Assembly (NCBI GenBank): GCA_910574185.1
Contig: CAJSZQ010000021.1
Location: 1-64,000 of the forward strand
Source of the DNA: Lachnospiraceae bacterium
Lineage (GTDB): Bacteria; Bacillota; Clostridia; Lachnospirales; Lachnospiraceae
Direction: 5' to 3'
Length of the DNA stretch: 64,000 nucleotides
The position numbers and the translations under genes are program-made. Shown here in pieces: positions 39,915-49,707 of the stretch. The stretch's first letter is position 1. Each line of letters starts with the position of its first letter. Under the pieces are notes generated by a model that saw only the letters and a program-made list of their open reading frames with translations, was not told the origin of the DNA and made no database searches.

Positions 39915-41870
39915 TCAACACTGCATACCCGCGTAAAAACCGGCGCGAATTGCTTTCCCGCAACGAGATGCGCGGATGCAGTCTCCGGCCGCAATCGTTT
40001 TCTTCGGGTACTTCTCCATAAGCGCTTTCTTCATTGTTTGATCGGCGCGCATCCCGAAGGCATTCACAATCAAATCCGCCTCTAGCTTTTCCTGTTCGCC
40101 CTGTTCATTCACAAATGTAACGCCGTCTTCTTCTATTTTTTCTACTTTACATGTTACCCTGCATTTCACTCCGCTTTCTGCAAGTTTATTCCGAAGCGAT
40201 ATTCCATTGATAAATACTACTTCCGGGGCAATCTCATCCCGCATTTCAATAATCGTACACTGTTTGTCAAATTCCGTCTGCAGTTCTAACGCCAAATCAG
40301 CGCCCGATAGTCCTCCTCCACAGATTACGATATTCTTTCCCGTTATTTTATCCAAATTTTTATGTACGTTCACAACATCCAGGACAATCTTTCCGTCAAT
40401 TCCAGGAATTGGAGGTACAACCGGCTTCGCCCCGGCAGCAACAATAATCTTGTCGCAAGTCTCAAAAACCGGAGCTTCGGCATCCGCCTCCTCCATTCGG
40501 ACCTCTACGCCCAGCTTATCCATCTGTACCTTATAGTAATTCACCAACGCCCGCAGCCGATTCTTAAATCCTCCGGTAGCAACGATTCCTAATGTTCCTC
40601 CCAGCTGATTTTTCTCATAGAGAACGACAGAATTTCCCTTGAGGGCGGCGGTTCTCGCCGCTTCCATACCTGCTACGCCTCCGCCGATTACCACAACCGA
40701 TAACGGCGACTCATTTTTCGTAATATGGAATGCCGCTTCTTCATGAGCTGCCGGATTTACAGAACAGCTAAGCTTGGCATACCTTCCCCAGATTCGTCCG
40801 ATACATTCTTCATTACAGCGAATACAAGGTCTCACATCTTCCGGCCGGTCCTCCATTAATTTCTTCGGCAGTTCCGGGTCTGCAATCAACGCTCTACCAA
40901 ACATCGCAAAATCAGCTTTGCCAGTCTGTATCAGACTCAGAGCCGTATCCGGCGTATGATTCCCTGAATTTAAAATCGGCTTTTCTGTTGCTTCCCTTGC
41001 CGCCTCACAGACATACTGCATACAGGCGTCTCCGATATAATTTGTCGGATACACATATTCCGTCGTTTCATAGCATCCACAGTCAACATCGAATGCATCA
41101 ACTCCATGGTCGCTGAGAATCTTAAGTAATTCCCTGCTCTCTTCAAGGGTTCTTCCTCCAGGAATCCGGTGGTCTAAGGAAATGCGGTAAATTACCGGCA
41201 TATCTTTTCCTGCGCCGCGTTTCACAGCTTCCAGTATCTCGAATGCAAACCGCGCTCTGTTTTCCGGACTTCCTCCATATTCATCTTCACGTTTGTTCCA
41301 AAGTTTTGATAGGAACTGGTCAATAATATAACCCACATGTCCATGAATCTCAATTGCATCAAATCCTGCATTCGCAGCAATTTCTGCCGCAAGTTCCCAT
41401 GACTTCATGATTTCGTGAATCTCTTCAATCGTCAATGGCCGACACAAAATATCCGGATTAAATACAGAAGGCACAGCCGATGATGAAAAAGGAACTCCGC
41501 CGCACTGACTGGGATGCGCGTTCCTGCCCGTACCGCTTGATATCTGCGCTATTGCCTTTGCTCCATAGCAGTGAATACGTTCCGTCATACCCACGAGCGA
41601 AGGAATTATTCTTTTACTGTCAAAATATGTTCCATAGATGCCCTGTGCTATTTTCTGCGAAAGATACTGGGAGGCTGTAATAATTGCCCCAACGCCGCCC
41701 TTTGCACGCTCTTCAAAATACCTGGCAAGCCCTTCCGAAGCCGAACCGTCCATATTTGCCCCATAAGTACCCATAGGACTCATAACAATTCGGTTTCTTA
41801 CTTCCATATTTCCAATGGAAAATGGGGTAAACAGCTCATCATACCGATTCTTAATATTCAAATTTCCCAT
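39915..41870 (-). CDS. Old-yellow-enzyme/FMN-FAD-4Fe4S reductase 1 (BaiCD/BaiH-like)
   Basis: 651 residues from ATG 41,870. It has an OYE TIM barrel (residues about 1-345; EIHGHVGYIIDQFLSKLWN, DEYGGSPENRARFAFEI), a 4Fe-4S cluster site (CIRCNEECIGRIWGRYAKLSC), then an FAD/NAD(P)-binding region (VVVIGGGVAGMEAARTAALK; NIVICGGGLSGADLALELQ). It is the family of 2,4-dienoyl-CoA reductase, BaiCD, BaiH and cinnamate reductase, which reduce conjugated C=C bonds at low potential. The catalytic segment reads H-G-H-V-G-Y rather than the usual H-A-A-H-G-Y. It sits next to an SDR and a GntP-type permease, as a substrate-uptake-and-reduction set. Confidence 0.9.
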   Translation of the reverse strand: MGNLNIKNRYDELFTPFSIGNMEVRNRIVMSPMGTYGANMDGSASEGLARYFEERAKGGVGAIITASQYLSQKIAQGIYGTYFDSKRIIPSLVGMTERIHCYGAKAIAQISSGTGRNAHPSQCGGVPFSSSAVPSVFNPDILCRPLTIEEIHEIMKSWELAAEIAANAGFDAIEIHGHVGYIIDQFLSKLWNKREDEYGGSPENRARFAFEILEAVKRGAGKDMPVIYRISLDHRIPGGRTLEESRELLKILSDHGVDAFDVDCGCYETTEYVYPTNYIGDACMQYVCEAAREATEKPILNSGNHTPDTALSLIQTGKADFAMFGRALIADPELPKKLMEDRPEDVRPCIRCNEECIGRIWGRYAKLSCSVNPAAHEEAAFHITKNESPLSVVVIGGGVAGMEAARTAALKGNSVVLYEKNQLGGTLGIVATGGFKNRLRALVNYYKVQMDKLGVEVRMEEADAEAPVFETCDKIIVAAGAKPVVPPIPGIDGKIVLDVVNVHKNLDKITGKNIVICGGGLSGADLALELQTEFDKQCTIIEMRDEIAPEVVFINGISLRNKLAESGVKCRVTCKVEKIEEDGVTFVNEQGEQEKLEADLIVNAFGMRADQTMKKALMEKYPKKTIAAGDCIRASRCGKAIRAGFYAGMQC

Positions 41871-41911
41871 ATCCCACAAAACTCCTTTCTTCTATTCTTT
41901 TGTTATTCTGT

Positions 41912-43243
41912 TTAAGGAAGATTCGGAAAAACATGCATAAATAACGCACATACAATCGTCCCACAGAATGTAGCTACTGTCGTCGATACAAACATCGGCG
42001 GATATCCTTCTTTCATATCCAAATCAGCAATTCCAAGATTAATGATAATGGCCGTACTATATGGCATGGTATCTACAATGGAACATGCAAAGCAAGATAC
42101 CCGGTGTATAAAAGCCGCCGATAATCCTGCTTCCTGACACCGCTCTGCAATCAACGGGATTCCTACTCTTATCGCCGATGACGACGAGGAGGTCAGCGCC
42201 GCAACAATGCTGATTGCTATAATCAGAATCAGTGTAGGAGACAATTTTAAACCAAATACCCATGTCAGAAGATTCTGAAATTCTGGAAGCGACTGTACAA
42301 TGCTGGTAAATCCGACAATTGCTCCCACCGAACTGACCGGCCCAAAAGCCATGATTCCTGCAGCCGCACAGCTATCTAACAGCTCACTTTGCCTGCTTCC
42401 CTCTCTAAGCGGAATATATTTCCAGAAAAGCATCACCGACAACAGCCACGCAATTAATGTTGCGCTAAAAATCGAAAATGAAAAAACATTAAACAAAATT
42501 ACCAGCAGCAATAGCGGTACAAGAGAAATAAGCGCTCCCGGTCTCTCCTTATCCTCTTTGGCAACAAAGTCCTTTGGTCCATAAGCAAATACTTCTCCCT
42601 TCGCAACTGCTTTGCGTATCATCACTGTCATAAGCACAGTTACTACCGCAATCTCCGCCACGACTCCCGCAATACCGCCCCAGAGTCCCACATACGAAGA
42701 GGTTCCCAGAGTATCCATCGCCAGAATATTCACCACTTCCGCCGAGCCCGGCCCTGACATTGCAAATGTATATACACCGCAGGATAAAATCCCCATTACA
42801 AAACGTTTCGGTACTCCGGCCCGCTCCATCAAACGCAGGGCAATCGGATACATTGCGATGAGCGTCACAAGAGAATTCATACCGCAATAGCACAGAATCC
42901 CACTTGCCGCGACCATCGCCAAAATACAGGATACATAGCGGCTTGTAGGCGCCGCGCCGTCTTTGAACAGCTTATTTGAGAGGCTGTCTCCTATCGAATT
43001 AACCGCTCCGGAACGATTATAAATCTGCGCCAGAAGGCTCCCCGAAAAAATAAAGGGAAACAGAGACTCAAACATGCTGCTGAAACCTTTAAAATATACC
43101 TCTGACATTGTGGAGCCAAATTCCATTCCATTCAGGAAAATTACAGCGCTTGCCGCCGCAAGTCCTACCATTAACGGACTCCACCGCCGAATCATCAGAA
43201 TAACTACAATAGCAAACCCCAGAAATATACTTACATATCCCAT
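41912..43243 (-). CDS. GntP-family permease
   Basis: 443 residues with about 12 hydrophobic segments. It fits the GntP/CitMHS-type organic-anion transporters: LFPFIFSGSLLAQIYNRSGA near the first third, GILSCGVYTFAMSGPGSAEV with a Gly/Ser loop, and a closing ALTSSSSSAIRVGIPLIAER. Family members import gluconate, other sugar acids, or hydroxy- and keto-acids. Here it lies between SDR 2 and OYE 1 in one transcript (11 bp after SDR 2), so it probably imports the substrate of this island. The substrate cannot be read from the sequence. Confidence 0.85.
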   Translation of the reverse strand: MGYVSIFLGFAIVVILMIRRWSPLMVGLAAASAVIFLNGMEFGSTMSEVYFKGFSSMFESLFPFIFSGSLLAQIYNRSGAVNSIGDSLSNKLFKDGAAPTSRYVSCILAMVAASGILCYCGMNSLVTLIAMYPIALRLMERAGVPKRFVMGILSCGVYTFAMSGPGSAEVVNILAMDTLGTSSYVGLWGGIAGVVAEIAVVTVLMTVMIRKAVAKGEVFAYGPKDFVAKEDKERPGALISLVPLLLLVILFNVFSFSIFSATLIAWLLSVMLFWKYIPLREGSRQSELLDSCAAAGIMAFGPVSSVGAIVGFTSIVQSLPEFQNLLTWVFGLKLSPTLILIIAISIVAALTSSSSSAIRVGIPLIAERCQEAGLSAAFIHRVSCFACSIVDTMPYSTAIIINLGIADLDMKEGYPPMFVSTTVATFCGTIVCALFMHVFPNLP

Positions 43244-43254
43244 ATCCGTCCTCC

Positions 43255-44007
43255 TTATACCATAGTTGTCCCGCCATTCATCGAAACTACCTGTCCGGTA
43301 ATAAAGTCGGAAGACATGAAATAACGAACGATGTGATACATTTCACTTACTTCCCCGGCCCTCTGGAGGGGACATTGCTTTGTCCGGCTTTCCATAAGCT
43401 TCGGATCAATCTTTACCGCATCCCAGTACATATCTGTCTTGTGAGCTCCCGGAGCAATTGCATTCACCTGAATATTGTATTTTCCAAGATCAATCGCCAT
43501 TGCCTGGGTCATGCCCCGAACTGCAAATTTAGAACTTGCATATGCTATCGAACCGGCCGCCGCCCGAAGTCCGACCGCAGAACAGAGATTAATAATTTTC
43601 CCGAAATGATTTTCAATCATCAAGTCCACGAAATACCGGTTCATAAAAAATGTTCCTTTTACATTCACATCAATCACGCTGCAGAAATCTTTCGTATCTA
43701 TCTTTTCTGACGGCTGATTTGTATAGCATCCCGCATTATTAACCAGCACTTTCAGACTCTTACCCATCACATCTTCTGTCCACTTGCGGAAAGCTGCGAC
43801 TTCTTTTTCATTTTCAATGGCAACCTGATATATCTCTATATGTACGCCATACTCCTTTGCAAGGCGCTCCTGAACTGCTTCACACTTCTTCTGATTCCCC
43901 TTGTATGTAATTACCAGATTATATCCCTCGCGCGCCAATTCTTCCGCAATTGCTTCTCCCAGTCCTCTGGAAGCTCCCGTAACAATCCCATAATGCTTAC
44001 CAGCCAT
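43255..44007 (-). CDS. Short-chain dehydrogenase/reductase (island SDR 2)
   Basis: 250 residues. Motifs: IVTGASRGLGEAIAEELARE, LVNNAGCYTN, SAVGL...YASSKFAVRG with Ser-Tyr-Lys, and a C-terminal GQVVSMNGGT. It is a FabG-like SDR but only about a third alike to SDR 1 by eye, so the two probably have different positions or stereochemistry of action. It is 129 bp downstream of OYE 2 on the same strand and 11 bp upstream of the permease. NADP preference is suggested by the Arg in ASRG. Substrate unknown. Confidence 0.9.
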   Translation of the reverse strand: MAGKHYGIVTGASRGLGEAIAEELAREGYNLVITYKGNQKKCEAVQERLAKEYGVHIEIYQVAIENEKEVAAFRKWTEDVMGKSLKVLVNNAGCYTNQPSEKIDTKDFCSVIDVNVKGTFFMNRYFVDLMIENHFGKIINLCSAVGLRAAAGSIAYASSKFAVRGMTQAMAIDLGKYNIQVNAIAPGAHKTDMYWDAVKIDPKLMESRTKQCPLQRAGEVSEMYHIVRYFMSSDFITGQVVSMNGGTTMV

Positions 44008-44136
44008 AAATAACCCTTCTTTCTCTCATGATTTATATTTAATAGTTTTATTTATTGTTTGTAACAGACAGTTTTATTCATGATTCCGAGCGTATCTCCC
44101 GCAAATATAGAAAATACATCTGACGGCAGGGTTTTT

Positions 44137-46074
44137 TCAAATATACTCTAAAACGCGAATATAATGATATGCCTGATGAACCGCATCAATAATTTTTCCA
44201 GGCTTTATATTATCGCCCACCTGTACACATTCTATATTAGCGGCTTTGACGGCCTGATACAGTTCTTGATTCGGGCGGAATCCCGCTGCAAAAACAACGC
44301 TGTCACATTCTATCTTCTGAATCTTTCCGTCCTGTTTCACAAGAATCCCGTCGTCCAGCACTTCTGTAAGTCCTGTTTCGCACAGAATCTTTGCGCCGCA
44401 GTTTTCTACCAGATACCGAATGTTCTGATCATTTGCTACAAATCTTGCTCCGTTTTTCAAAATATCCGTCTGCATCTCTACGACAGTCACATCCTTGCCT
44501 GACATGCTCAAATCGACCGCCAGCTCGCAGCCCACATCGCCGCCGCCAATGATTGCAACACGTTGTCCGACTTCTGCTTTTTTACGCAATACCGAAACTG
44601 CTGTAACAACATGAGACTTATCTGCGCCCGGAACTGGAATAACAATCGGCTCCGCCCCGGCAGCAATCACAACAAAGTCCGGTGCAAATTTCTTAATTTC
44701 CTCAATCGTTGCTTCTTTATTCAGCTCAACGGGAATTTTATACTTCTCAACCTGTCGTATCATATAATTCACATAATCCATGACGTCCGTCTTATATCCC
44801 GGACCGCCGGCCGCTGCAAGATTGCCGCCAAGAGCATCTTCTCTTTCCCAAAGCACCGCGTCAAATCCTCTCTGCGCTGCCGTTACCGCCGCTTTCATTC
44901 CGCCGGCGCCGCCGCCGATAACCAAAATCTTTTTATTCTCCTTTGCAGGAGTAAGTTCATACTCATTTTCGTGCATGCTCAGTGGATTCACCGCACATGG
45001 CCTTGCATGTCCCTTCATGGCATTAAAATGACATTCGCCGCATCCTACGCAGGGAACCACTTCCTCTTCTTTGCCCTTTTTAATTTTATTCGCCCAATGA
45101 GGGTCTGCGATTAATCCATGACCAATCGCTATCAAATCAAGCTTTCCTTCCTGCAGAGCGCGTTTTGCAACATCCGCATGGTTCAGCTTCCCATGAGCCA
45201 TTATCGGAACTTTTCCGGCTGCTTTCCTGACAATGTCAGCCGCTTCCAAATCAAATCCATACGGCTGATATACGCTGCTTACCATTCTCCAGCGGCAGGA
45301 ATATGCTCCGCGTCCAAAATGAATCAAATCCACCTTCCCAGAATCTGCCAGAGACTGAATCAGAGCCACGCCCTCTTCCATCGGTCGCTCGTCGTCGTCC
45401 ACACTATCAAGAGTCAGTTTAATCGCAATCGGATAATCCTTACCGCAGGCTGTCCGAACCTCGTCCACAATCTCCATCAGGAATCTCTGACGATTTTCCA
45501 GACTTCCGCCATATTCATCTGTTCTCTTATTCCATTTCGCAGACGAAAACTGGTCAATCAGATATCCGCCGTAGGCATGAATCTCAATAATATCAACTCC
45601 GGCGTCCATCGCCAGTTTTGCAGATGCTCCCATAGATTTCACCAGTCTTTTCACTCCGTCTGTCGGAAGTTCTCTGCAAATCAGTTCCGGCTTATAATAA
45701 TTAGGGCAGGGACTTGCGGAATACGGAGCCGTATAGGGATCTATCCAATTCATTCTTCCAATCCCCGGCGAAAGCTGGATTCCGAACTTTGCTCCGTAAC
45801 AGTGTACACGTTCTGCTATCATATGCAGCATATATACATCCTTTGTATTGATTAATTTCTGACAAGGCGCCGGCTCAAATTCCGTAGACGAAACCACAGC
45901 TCCGGTCAGAACCAGTCCAACGCCTCCCTTTGCCCTTTCTCCATAGTAATTCACGTCTCTCATATTAAAGCTATTTGTCACATCCGTTGTCGTTCCCATT
46001 GGAGCCAAAACCACTCTGTTTTTTAATGTCATTTGCCCAATTTTAATTTCATCAAATAACACGTTATAATCCAT
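44137..46074 (-). CDS. Old-yellow-enzyme/FMN-FAD-4Fe4S reductase 2 (BaiCD/BaiH-like)
   Basis: 645 residues, the first gene of the island transcript. Same three parts as reductase 1: OYE barrel (EIHAYGGYLIDQFSSAKWNK, TDEYGGSLENRQRFL), cluster site CVGCGECHFNAMKGHARPC, then FAD/NAD domains (ILVIGGGAGGMKAAVTAAQR; VAIIGGGDVGCELAVDLSMS). The active-site stretch reads H-A-Y-G-G-Y and lacks the second His of the standard H-A-A-H-G-Y motif. Two such enzymes with different active sites suggest two successive or alternative C=C reductions. The ribosome site AGAAAGG directly touches ATG 46,074; a GTG at 46,062 is an alternative start. The shared dyad operator lies 38 bp upstream. Confidence 0.9.
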   Translation of the reverse strand: MDYNVLFDEIKIGQMTLKNRVVLAPMGTTTDVTNSFNMRDVNYYGERAKGGVGLVLTGAVVSSTEFEPAPCQKLINTKDVYMLHMIAERVHCYGAKFGIQLSPGIGRMNWIDPYTAPYSASPCPNYYKPELICRELPTDGVKRLVKSMGASAKLAMDAGVDIIEIHAYGGYLIDQFSSAKWNKRTDEYGGSLENRQRFLMEIVDEVRTACGKDYPIAIKLTLDSVDDDERPMEEGVALIQSLADSGKVDLIHFGRGAYSCRWRMVSSVYQPYGFDLEAADIVRKAAGKVPIMAHGKLNHADVAKRALQEGKLDLIAIGHGLIADPHWANKIKKGKEEEVVPCVGCGECHFNAMKGHARPCAVNPLSMHENEYELTPAKENKKILVIGGGAGGMKAAVTAAQRGFDAVLWEREDALGGNLAAAGGPGYKTDVMDYVNYMIRQVEKYKIPVELNKEATIEEIKKFAPDFVVIAAGAEPIVIPVPGADKSHVVTAVSVLRKKAEVGQRVAIIGGGDVGCELAVDLSMSGKDVTVVEMQTDILKNGARFVANDQNIRYLVENCGAKILCETGLTEVLDDGILVKQDGKIQKIECDSVVFAAGFRPNQELYQAVKAANIECVQVGDNIKPGKIIDAVHQAYHYIRVLEYI

Positions 46075-46111
46075 CCTTTCTTTTCTGACTGTTTGTTTCT
46101 ACATTCGCACT

Positions 46112-46183
46112 TTGTATCTTCGGTATAATTTTATTATACTCTGGTAACATTTTAAGCATATCACATTGTCTATTAATTGTCAA
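46112..46183 (-). promoter_or_regulatory. OYE 2 promoter with 39-bp dyad operator
   Basis: The minus-strand promoter is TTGACA (46,183-46,178), 17 bp, TATGCT (46,160-46,155). Directly downstream, at 46,112-46,150, two 16-bp half-sites of type ATGTWACYWNRGTATA face each other across 7 bp. The identical design lies at the ADH promoter (49,708-49,777). The -35 to -10 part is also shared (TTGACAATTnATAGACAATG). A repressor bound there would block early elongation. Confidence 0.85.
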
Positions 46184-46248
46184 CCTATACATTTGACTTT
46201 CAAGAACAGATTCTTTATAATAATTGCAGAAAAAGGAGGCATATAAAT

Positions 46249-46833
46249 ATGGCCAGAAAAGCAGATTCGGGCGATACAAAAGAAATCATCCGGGCATGTG
46301 CAATAGAAATGTTTCGCGAAAAAGGATTTAAAAATGTCACAATCATGCAGATTTGCGAAGCGGCAGGCGTTACTAAGAGAACATTTTATTACCACTATAA
46401 CTCGAAAGACGACCTTATCTACGGTCTCATTGACAACTCTGGAAGAAAAGCTGAAAAATTGCTGGACGCCCTGACACAGACACAGTCTAATATCGGGATT
46501 CTGTGGGCTCTAATGAGTGTTTACCGTATTGATACATCCAACTATGGACCAGAAATCACCCGCCAGATATACATTCATGCTTTAGAGGGAACGGATGAAG
46601 ATTTCCCATATTCTACGTATTTGTTCCAAACAGCGGTAAAAACGGTTGGAAATGCACAGAGAGCAGGCGAACTGAAAAATTCCGCTCCTCCAGAAGACAT
46701 TACCTTCGCGCTTTACCATGCATTCAGAAGCATATCAATTACCTGGGCGGCCCAAAACGGCTCCCTTGATTTGATTGCAGGATTCCGCCGGGTATTTTCT
46801 GTAATACTTGGCGTCGACCAGTCTCAGTTTTAA
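46249..46833 (+). CDS. TetR/AcrR-family regulator of the island
   Basis: 194 residues from ATG 46,249 behind AAAGGAGG; a longer frame to 46,177 is not preferred. The N-terminal HTH is standard: IEMFREKGFKNVTIMQICEA, AGVTKRTFYYHYNSKDDLIY. The ligand-binding part is about 140 residues. It is divergent from OYE 2 and convergent with the MFS gene. The best candidate to bind the 39-bp dyads at both island promoters and release them when the substrate is present. TetR operators are usually shorter, so two dimers may bind each dyad. Confidence 0.88.
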   Translation: MARKADSGDTKEIIRACAIEMFREKGFKNVTIMQICEAAGVTKRTFYYHYNSKDDLIYGLIDNSGRKAEKLLDALTQTQSNIGILWALMSVYRIDTSNYGPEITRQIYIHALEGTDEDFPYSTYLFQTAVKTVGNAQRAGELKNSAPPEDITFALYHAFRSISITWAAQNGSLDLIAGFRRVFSVILGVDQSQF

Positions 46834-46878
46834 TAATTCTCACACATACTGTTACCAGTATCAACCGGCAGCGATTTT

Positions 46879-46965
46879 CTACGTTACCGTTTATGGACAA
46901 ACCTATAAAAACGGTAACGGAATCCAGCCAGTTTAAATTGCCCTCTGCAAAAGGCTGGATTCCAT
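46879..46965. terminator. Double hairpin between TetR and MFS genes
   Basis: CGTTACCGTTT...AAAACGGTAACG (46,880-46,919) is followed at once by GGAATCCAGCC...GGCTGGATTCC (46,919-46,964). Both lie between convergent genes and probably end transcription in both directions. The second stem resembles a REP-type palindrome. Confidence 0.6.
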
Positions 46966-47011
46966 TAGATAAACTACGCGTTTGTTCTCTCAAATGATAA
47001 CGCCAATCCGC

Positions 47012-48505
47012 CTAAGAATTTTCAACAGCAATACTACCGTTCTCTTTGCTCTTATGACTCAGAAGCAGTGAAGCGGCAACTCCAATCAATCCGCAGATAC
47101 CGGCTCCCATCATGGCAAATTCATATCCCGACGCATATGCGGCAAGCTGTTCTACTCCCTCAGCCATCTTTCCTGATGCCGCAGCATTCGATACCGCCTG
47201 CAGAACCGCAAGTCCTACTGAACCAGCAAGACAGATTGCAATATAAGCCACCGCATTGCCATCGGCTATCCGGCTCTTTGGCAGGTATTCTTCTGCGGCA
47301 TTGTAACAAATCGTTACACAGCACGCATGCCCCAGGCCGCCAATTGCTGATATTGCATAAATTGTAGCAAGACTTGTCGTCGGCGACAGCAGGATTCCAT
47401 ACAGGAATGCATTCAACGATACAAGAACCATCGTAACTGCAAGCAGTCCTTTACAATGTCCTGTCTTCTTATATATAGACGCGTATACGGTCGGCATTAC
47501 CAACGTTCCAATCGAGAATATCGTAAATGGAATAGCCGATACGGTTGCAGACGTACCCATAACAACCTGCATGTAAAAAATTACAAACACAAACTGACCC
47601 ATACACACAACGCATGCGAAGAAGGACTGAATAAATATCCAGGTACAATTCATATTATCTTTAAACAATCTTACCGGAAATATTGCCGCGGACCCCAGCT
47701 TGTATTCTACCGCAATAAATGCAATCAATCCGATAACTGTCGCTGCTAACAGCCCGATGATTCTTGTACTTCCCCATCCCCAGCTATTTCCAAAATTGCA
47801 GACAAGTACACAGCAGCTCACCCAAACCAGGAACAATACCGTTCCTACCAAGTCAAATCGTTTCTTCACATAGTTTCTCTGCTTTGTATCGGATGGCGTT
47901 ACGATAAGCGTCAACACAAGTCCCACAATCTGAATTGCCATCATTAAATAGTACACAGACTGCCATCCAAACTTATCAATCATCACTCCGGCCAGCGTCG
48001 GAATAATTACCGCTGCAATACCTTGCGTAATTCCAATCGTTGACAGCCACATTGCTCTTTTGGACGGCGGCCAAATCTTACTCATCAGACTAATCATATT
48101 ACTAATCAATCCTGCATTTCCTATTCCCTGAATCATAACACATACAAGAAATACTCCCAAATTCGGCGATAATAACGTCCCTATATCGCATAGAATAACG
48201 ATTGCCAGGGAACCGCCCATAATTTTTTTGACTCCCCACGTAGGAATCAGATATGCAGACACAGAAGTTGCAACTACCATGATTGCAGTCTGTAATGCCT
48301 TACCTGCCGAATAAAATTCTCCCGCGTTCCAGTCAGCCATAATATAAGAAGTACACATACTGAAAGCACGCATGTAAAAATGAATTCCAAAAAATCCAAC
48401 TAACAGAGCAATTGTCACTGCCGCCCTCTTTTTTGGATCTATGTATACAACCACATCGTCGTCATCATTTCTCTCACTTATCTGATTAATCGTATTCTCT
48501 GACAT
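47012..48505 (-). CDS. MFS transporter, DHA2-like
   Basis: 497 residues from ATG 48,505 (MSENTINQISERN) behind AAGGAGAG; the longer frame is not preferred. About 12-14 membrane segments. The motif around SAYLIPTWGVKKIMGG is the loop 2-3 signature, and WLSTIGITQGIAAVIIPTLA, GVMIDKFGWQSVYYLM fits motif C of drug:H+ antiporters. The bile-acid transporter BaiG is also of the MFS type, but no close claim can be made. It follows the ADH by 22 bp, in a transcript starting at the 49.7-kb operator. It is likely a product exporter or second importer for the island. Confidence 0.88.
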   Translation of the reverse strand: MSENTINQISERNDDDDVVVYIDPKKRAAVTIALLVGFFGIHFYMRAFSMCTSYIMADWNAGEFYSAGKALQTAIMVVATSVSAYLIPTWGVKKIMGGSLAIVILCDIGTLLSPNLGVFLVCVMIQGIGNAGLISNMISLMSKIWPPSKRAMWLSTIGITQGIAAVIIPTLAGVMIDKFGWQSVYYLMMAIQIVGLVLTLIVTPSDTKQRNYVKKRFDLVGTVLFLVWVSCCVLVCNFGNSWGWGSTRIIGLLAATVIGLIAFIAVEYKLGSAAIFPVRLFKDNMNCTWIFIQSFFACVVCMGQFVFVIFYMQVVMGTSATVSAIPFTIFSIGTLVMPTVYASIYKKTGHCKGLLAVTMVLVSLNAFLYGILLSPTTSLATIYAISAIGGLGHACCVTICYNAAEEYLPKSRIADGNAVAYIAICLAGSVGLAVLQAVSNAAASGKMAEGVEQLAAYASGYEFAMMGAGICGLIGVAASLLLSHKSKENGSIAVENS

Positions 48506-48527
48506 TTTAGCTCTCCTTCTCTCGCAT

Positions 48528-49586
48528 CTAAATATAAACAATCGGCTTAATCACTTCTGGCGTGCGCATATCGCCCATCAAATCAAAACCGTCTTCTATT
48601 TTCTCAAAACCATACAGTTTATGGGTAATCAAAAGCGTAGGGTCTACTCTTCCCGCCCGGATGACCTCCATTAATTTCTCCAGCCGCAGCCGCCCTCCAG
48701 CGCAGAGCCTTCCTGTCAACGTCTGATGCGCAACAAGCGTCCCTGAATCTGCCACGCTAATATGAAAATCATCGAAAAAACCCGCTATATTCGATATGGT
48801 TCCGCCGCACTTTAACATTCTGTATGATTCAGAAATAATGCTCGGCTTTCCTCCCGCAACAATAACCCGGTCTACCTTCTTTCCTCCTGTCACCTCTAAT
48901 ACCTGTTCTGGAATGGAACCGTCATTGTAGTCCAGAATATCCGTCGCACCATATTCTTTGGCCAGTTCTTTTGTATTCTGTCTGTGACCAATTGCAATAA
49001 TTCGTCCTGCCCCATGCAGCGCCGCTCCCGCTACGCTCATCAGTCCTACTGGACCAATTCCTGCAACCACAACCGTATCTCCATATTGGATATTCGCGCC
49101 CTCTGCTCCCGAAAATCCAGTAGTCACCATATCTCCTACCAGAGCCGCAGCTTCCAGCGACACCCCTTCTGGAACCGGAGCTAAATTCATATCTGCATCA
49201 GGAATGATAAAATATTCCCCAAATGTTCCGTCCAGCTTAGACGAAAGATAACGTCCTCCAAGAAATCCTCCTGCATGTTCATGCAGTCCTTCCTGTATTT
49301 CTCTTCCTCTCCAAATCGGTGTAACAGCCGGAATTGCAACGACATCTCCTACATTTAAATCTTTTACATATTCCCCGACCTTCTCAACTCTGCCAACTCC
49401 TTCATGTCCAAGAATGCGGTTAGGATATGCCTTTCTATATTTCGCATTATGTACGTCAGATGTACAAGGCAGAACTGCTACCGGGGAACAAAGCGCCTCA
49501 AAAGGTCCCACATCAGGAATTTCTTTTTCAATCCAACCATGGCTCACTGTAGGCTCAATTACTCCATACCCCTTCATCGTACCCAT
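48528..49586 (-). CDS. Zn-dependent secondary-alcohol dehydrogenase (TbADH-like)
   Basis: 352 residues, about the length of Thermoanaerobacter brockii ADH. Matches along the whole chain by eye: WIEKEIPDVGPFEAL, LPCTSDVHNAKYRKAYPNRI, LGHEGVGRVEKVGEYV, VGDMVTTGFSGAEGANIQYG, GIGPVGLMSVAGAALHGAGR. The Zn ligands Cys in PCTSD, His in LGHE and Asp in VGDM are present. The Arg in IGHRQN is consistent with NADP(H) use. It oxidises or reduces a secondary alcohol/ketone. Zn-type 20-alpha-hydroxysteroid dehydrogenases also belong to this superfamily, so a steroid role is possible but unproven. First gene of its transcript. Confidence 0.92.
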   Translation of the reverse strand: MGTMKGYGVIEPTVSHGWIEKEIPDVGPFEALCSPVAVLPCTSDVHNAKYRKAYPNRILGHEGVGRVEKVGEYVKDLNVGDVVAIPAVTPIWRGREIQEGLHEHAGGFLGGRYLSSKLDGTFGEYFIIPDADMNLAPVPEGVSLEAAALVGDMVTTGFSGAEGANIQYGDTVVVAGIGPVGLMSVAGAALHGAGRIIAIGHRQNTKELAKEYGATDILDYNDGSIPEQVLEVTGGKKVDRVIVAGGKPSIISESYRMLKCGGTISNIAGFFDDFHISVADSGTLVAHQTLTGRLCAGGRLRLEKLMEVIRAGRVDPTLLITHKLYGFEKIEDGFDLMGDMRTPEVIKPIVYI

Positions 49587-49707
49587 GTTCCTTCCTCCTT
49601 AATTCTAAATAACGTTTACCAAAATATACTTCAGGAGTCTCCCTTAATACATACCCCTTCCAGTATTAGCGGACTTCGTCCGATAATGTATACATTTACG
49701 CGCGCGA

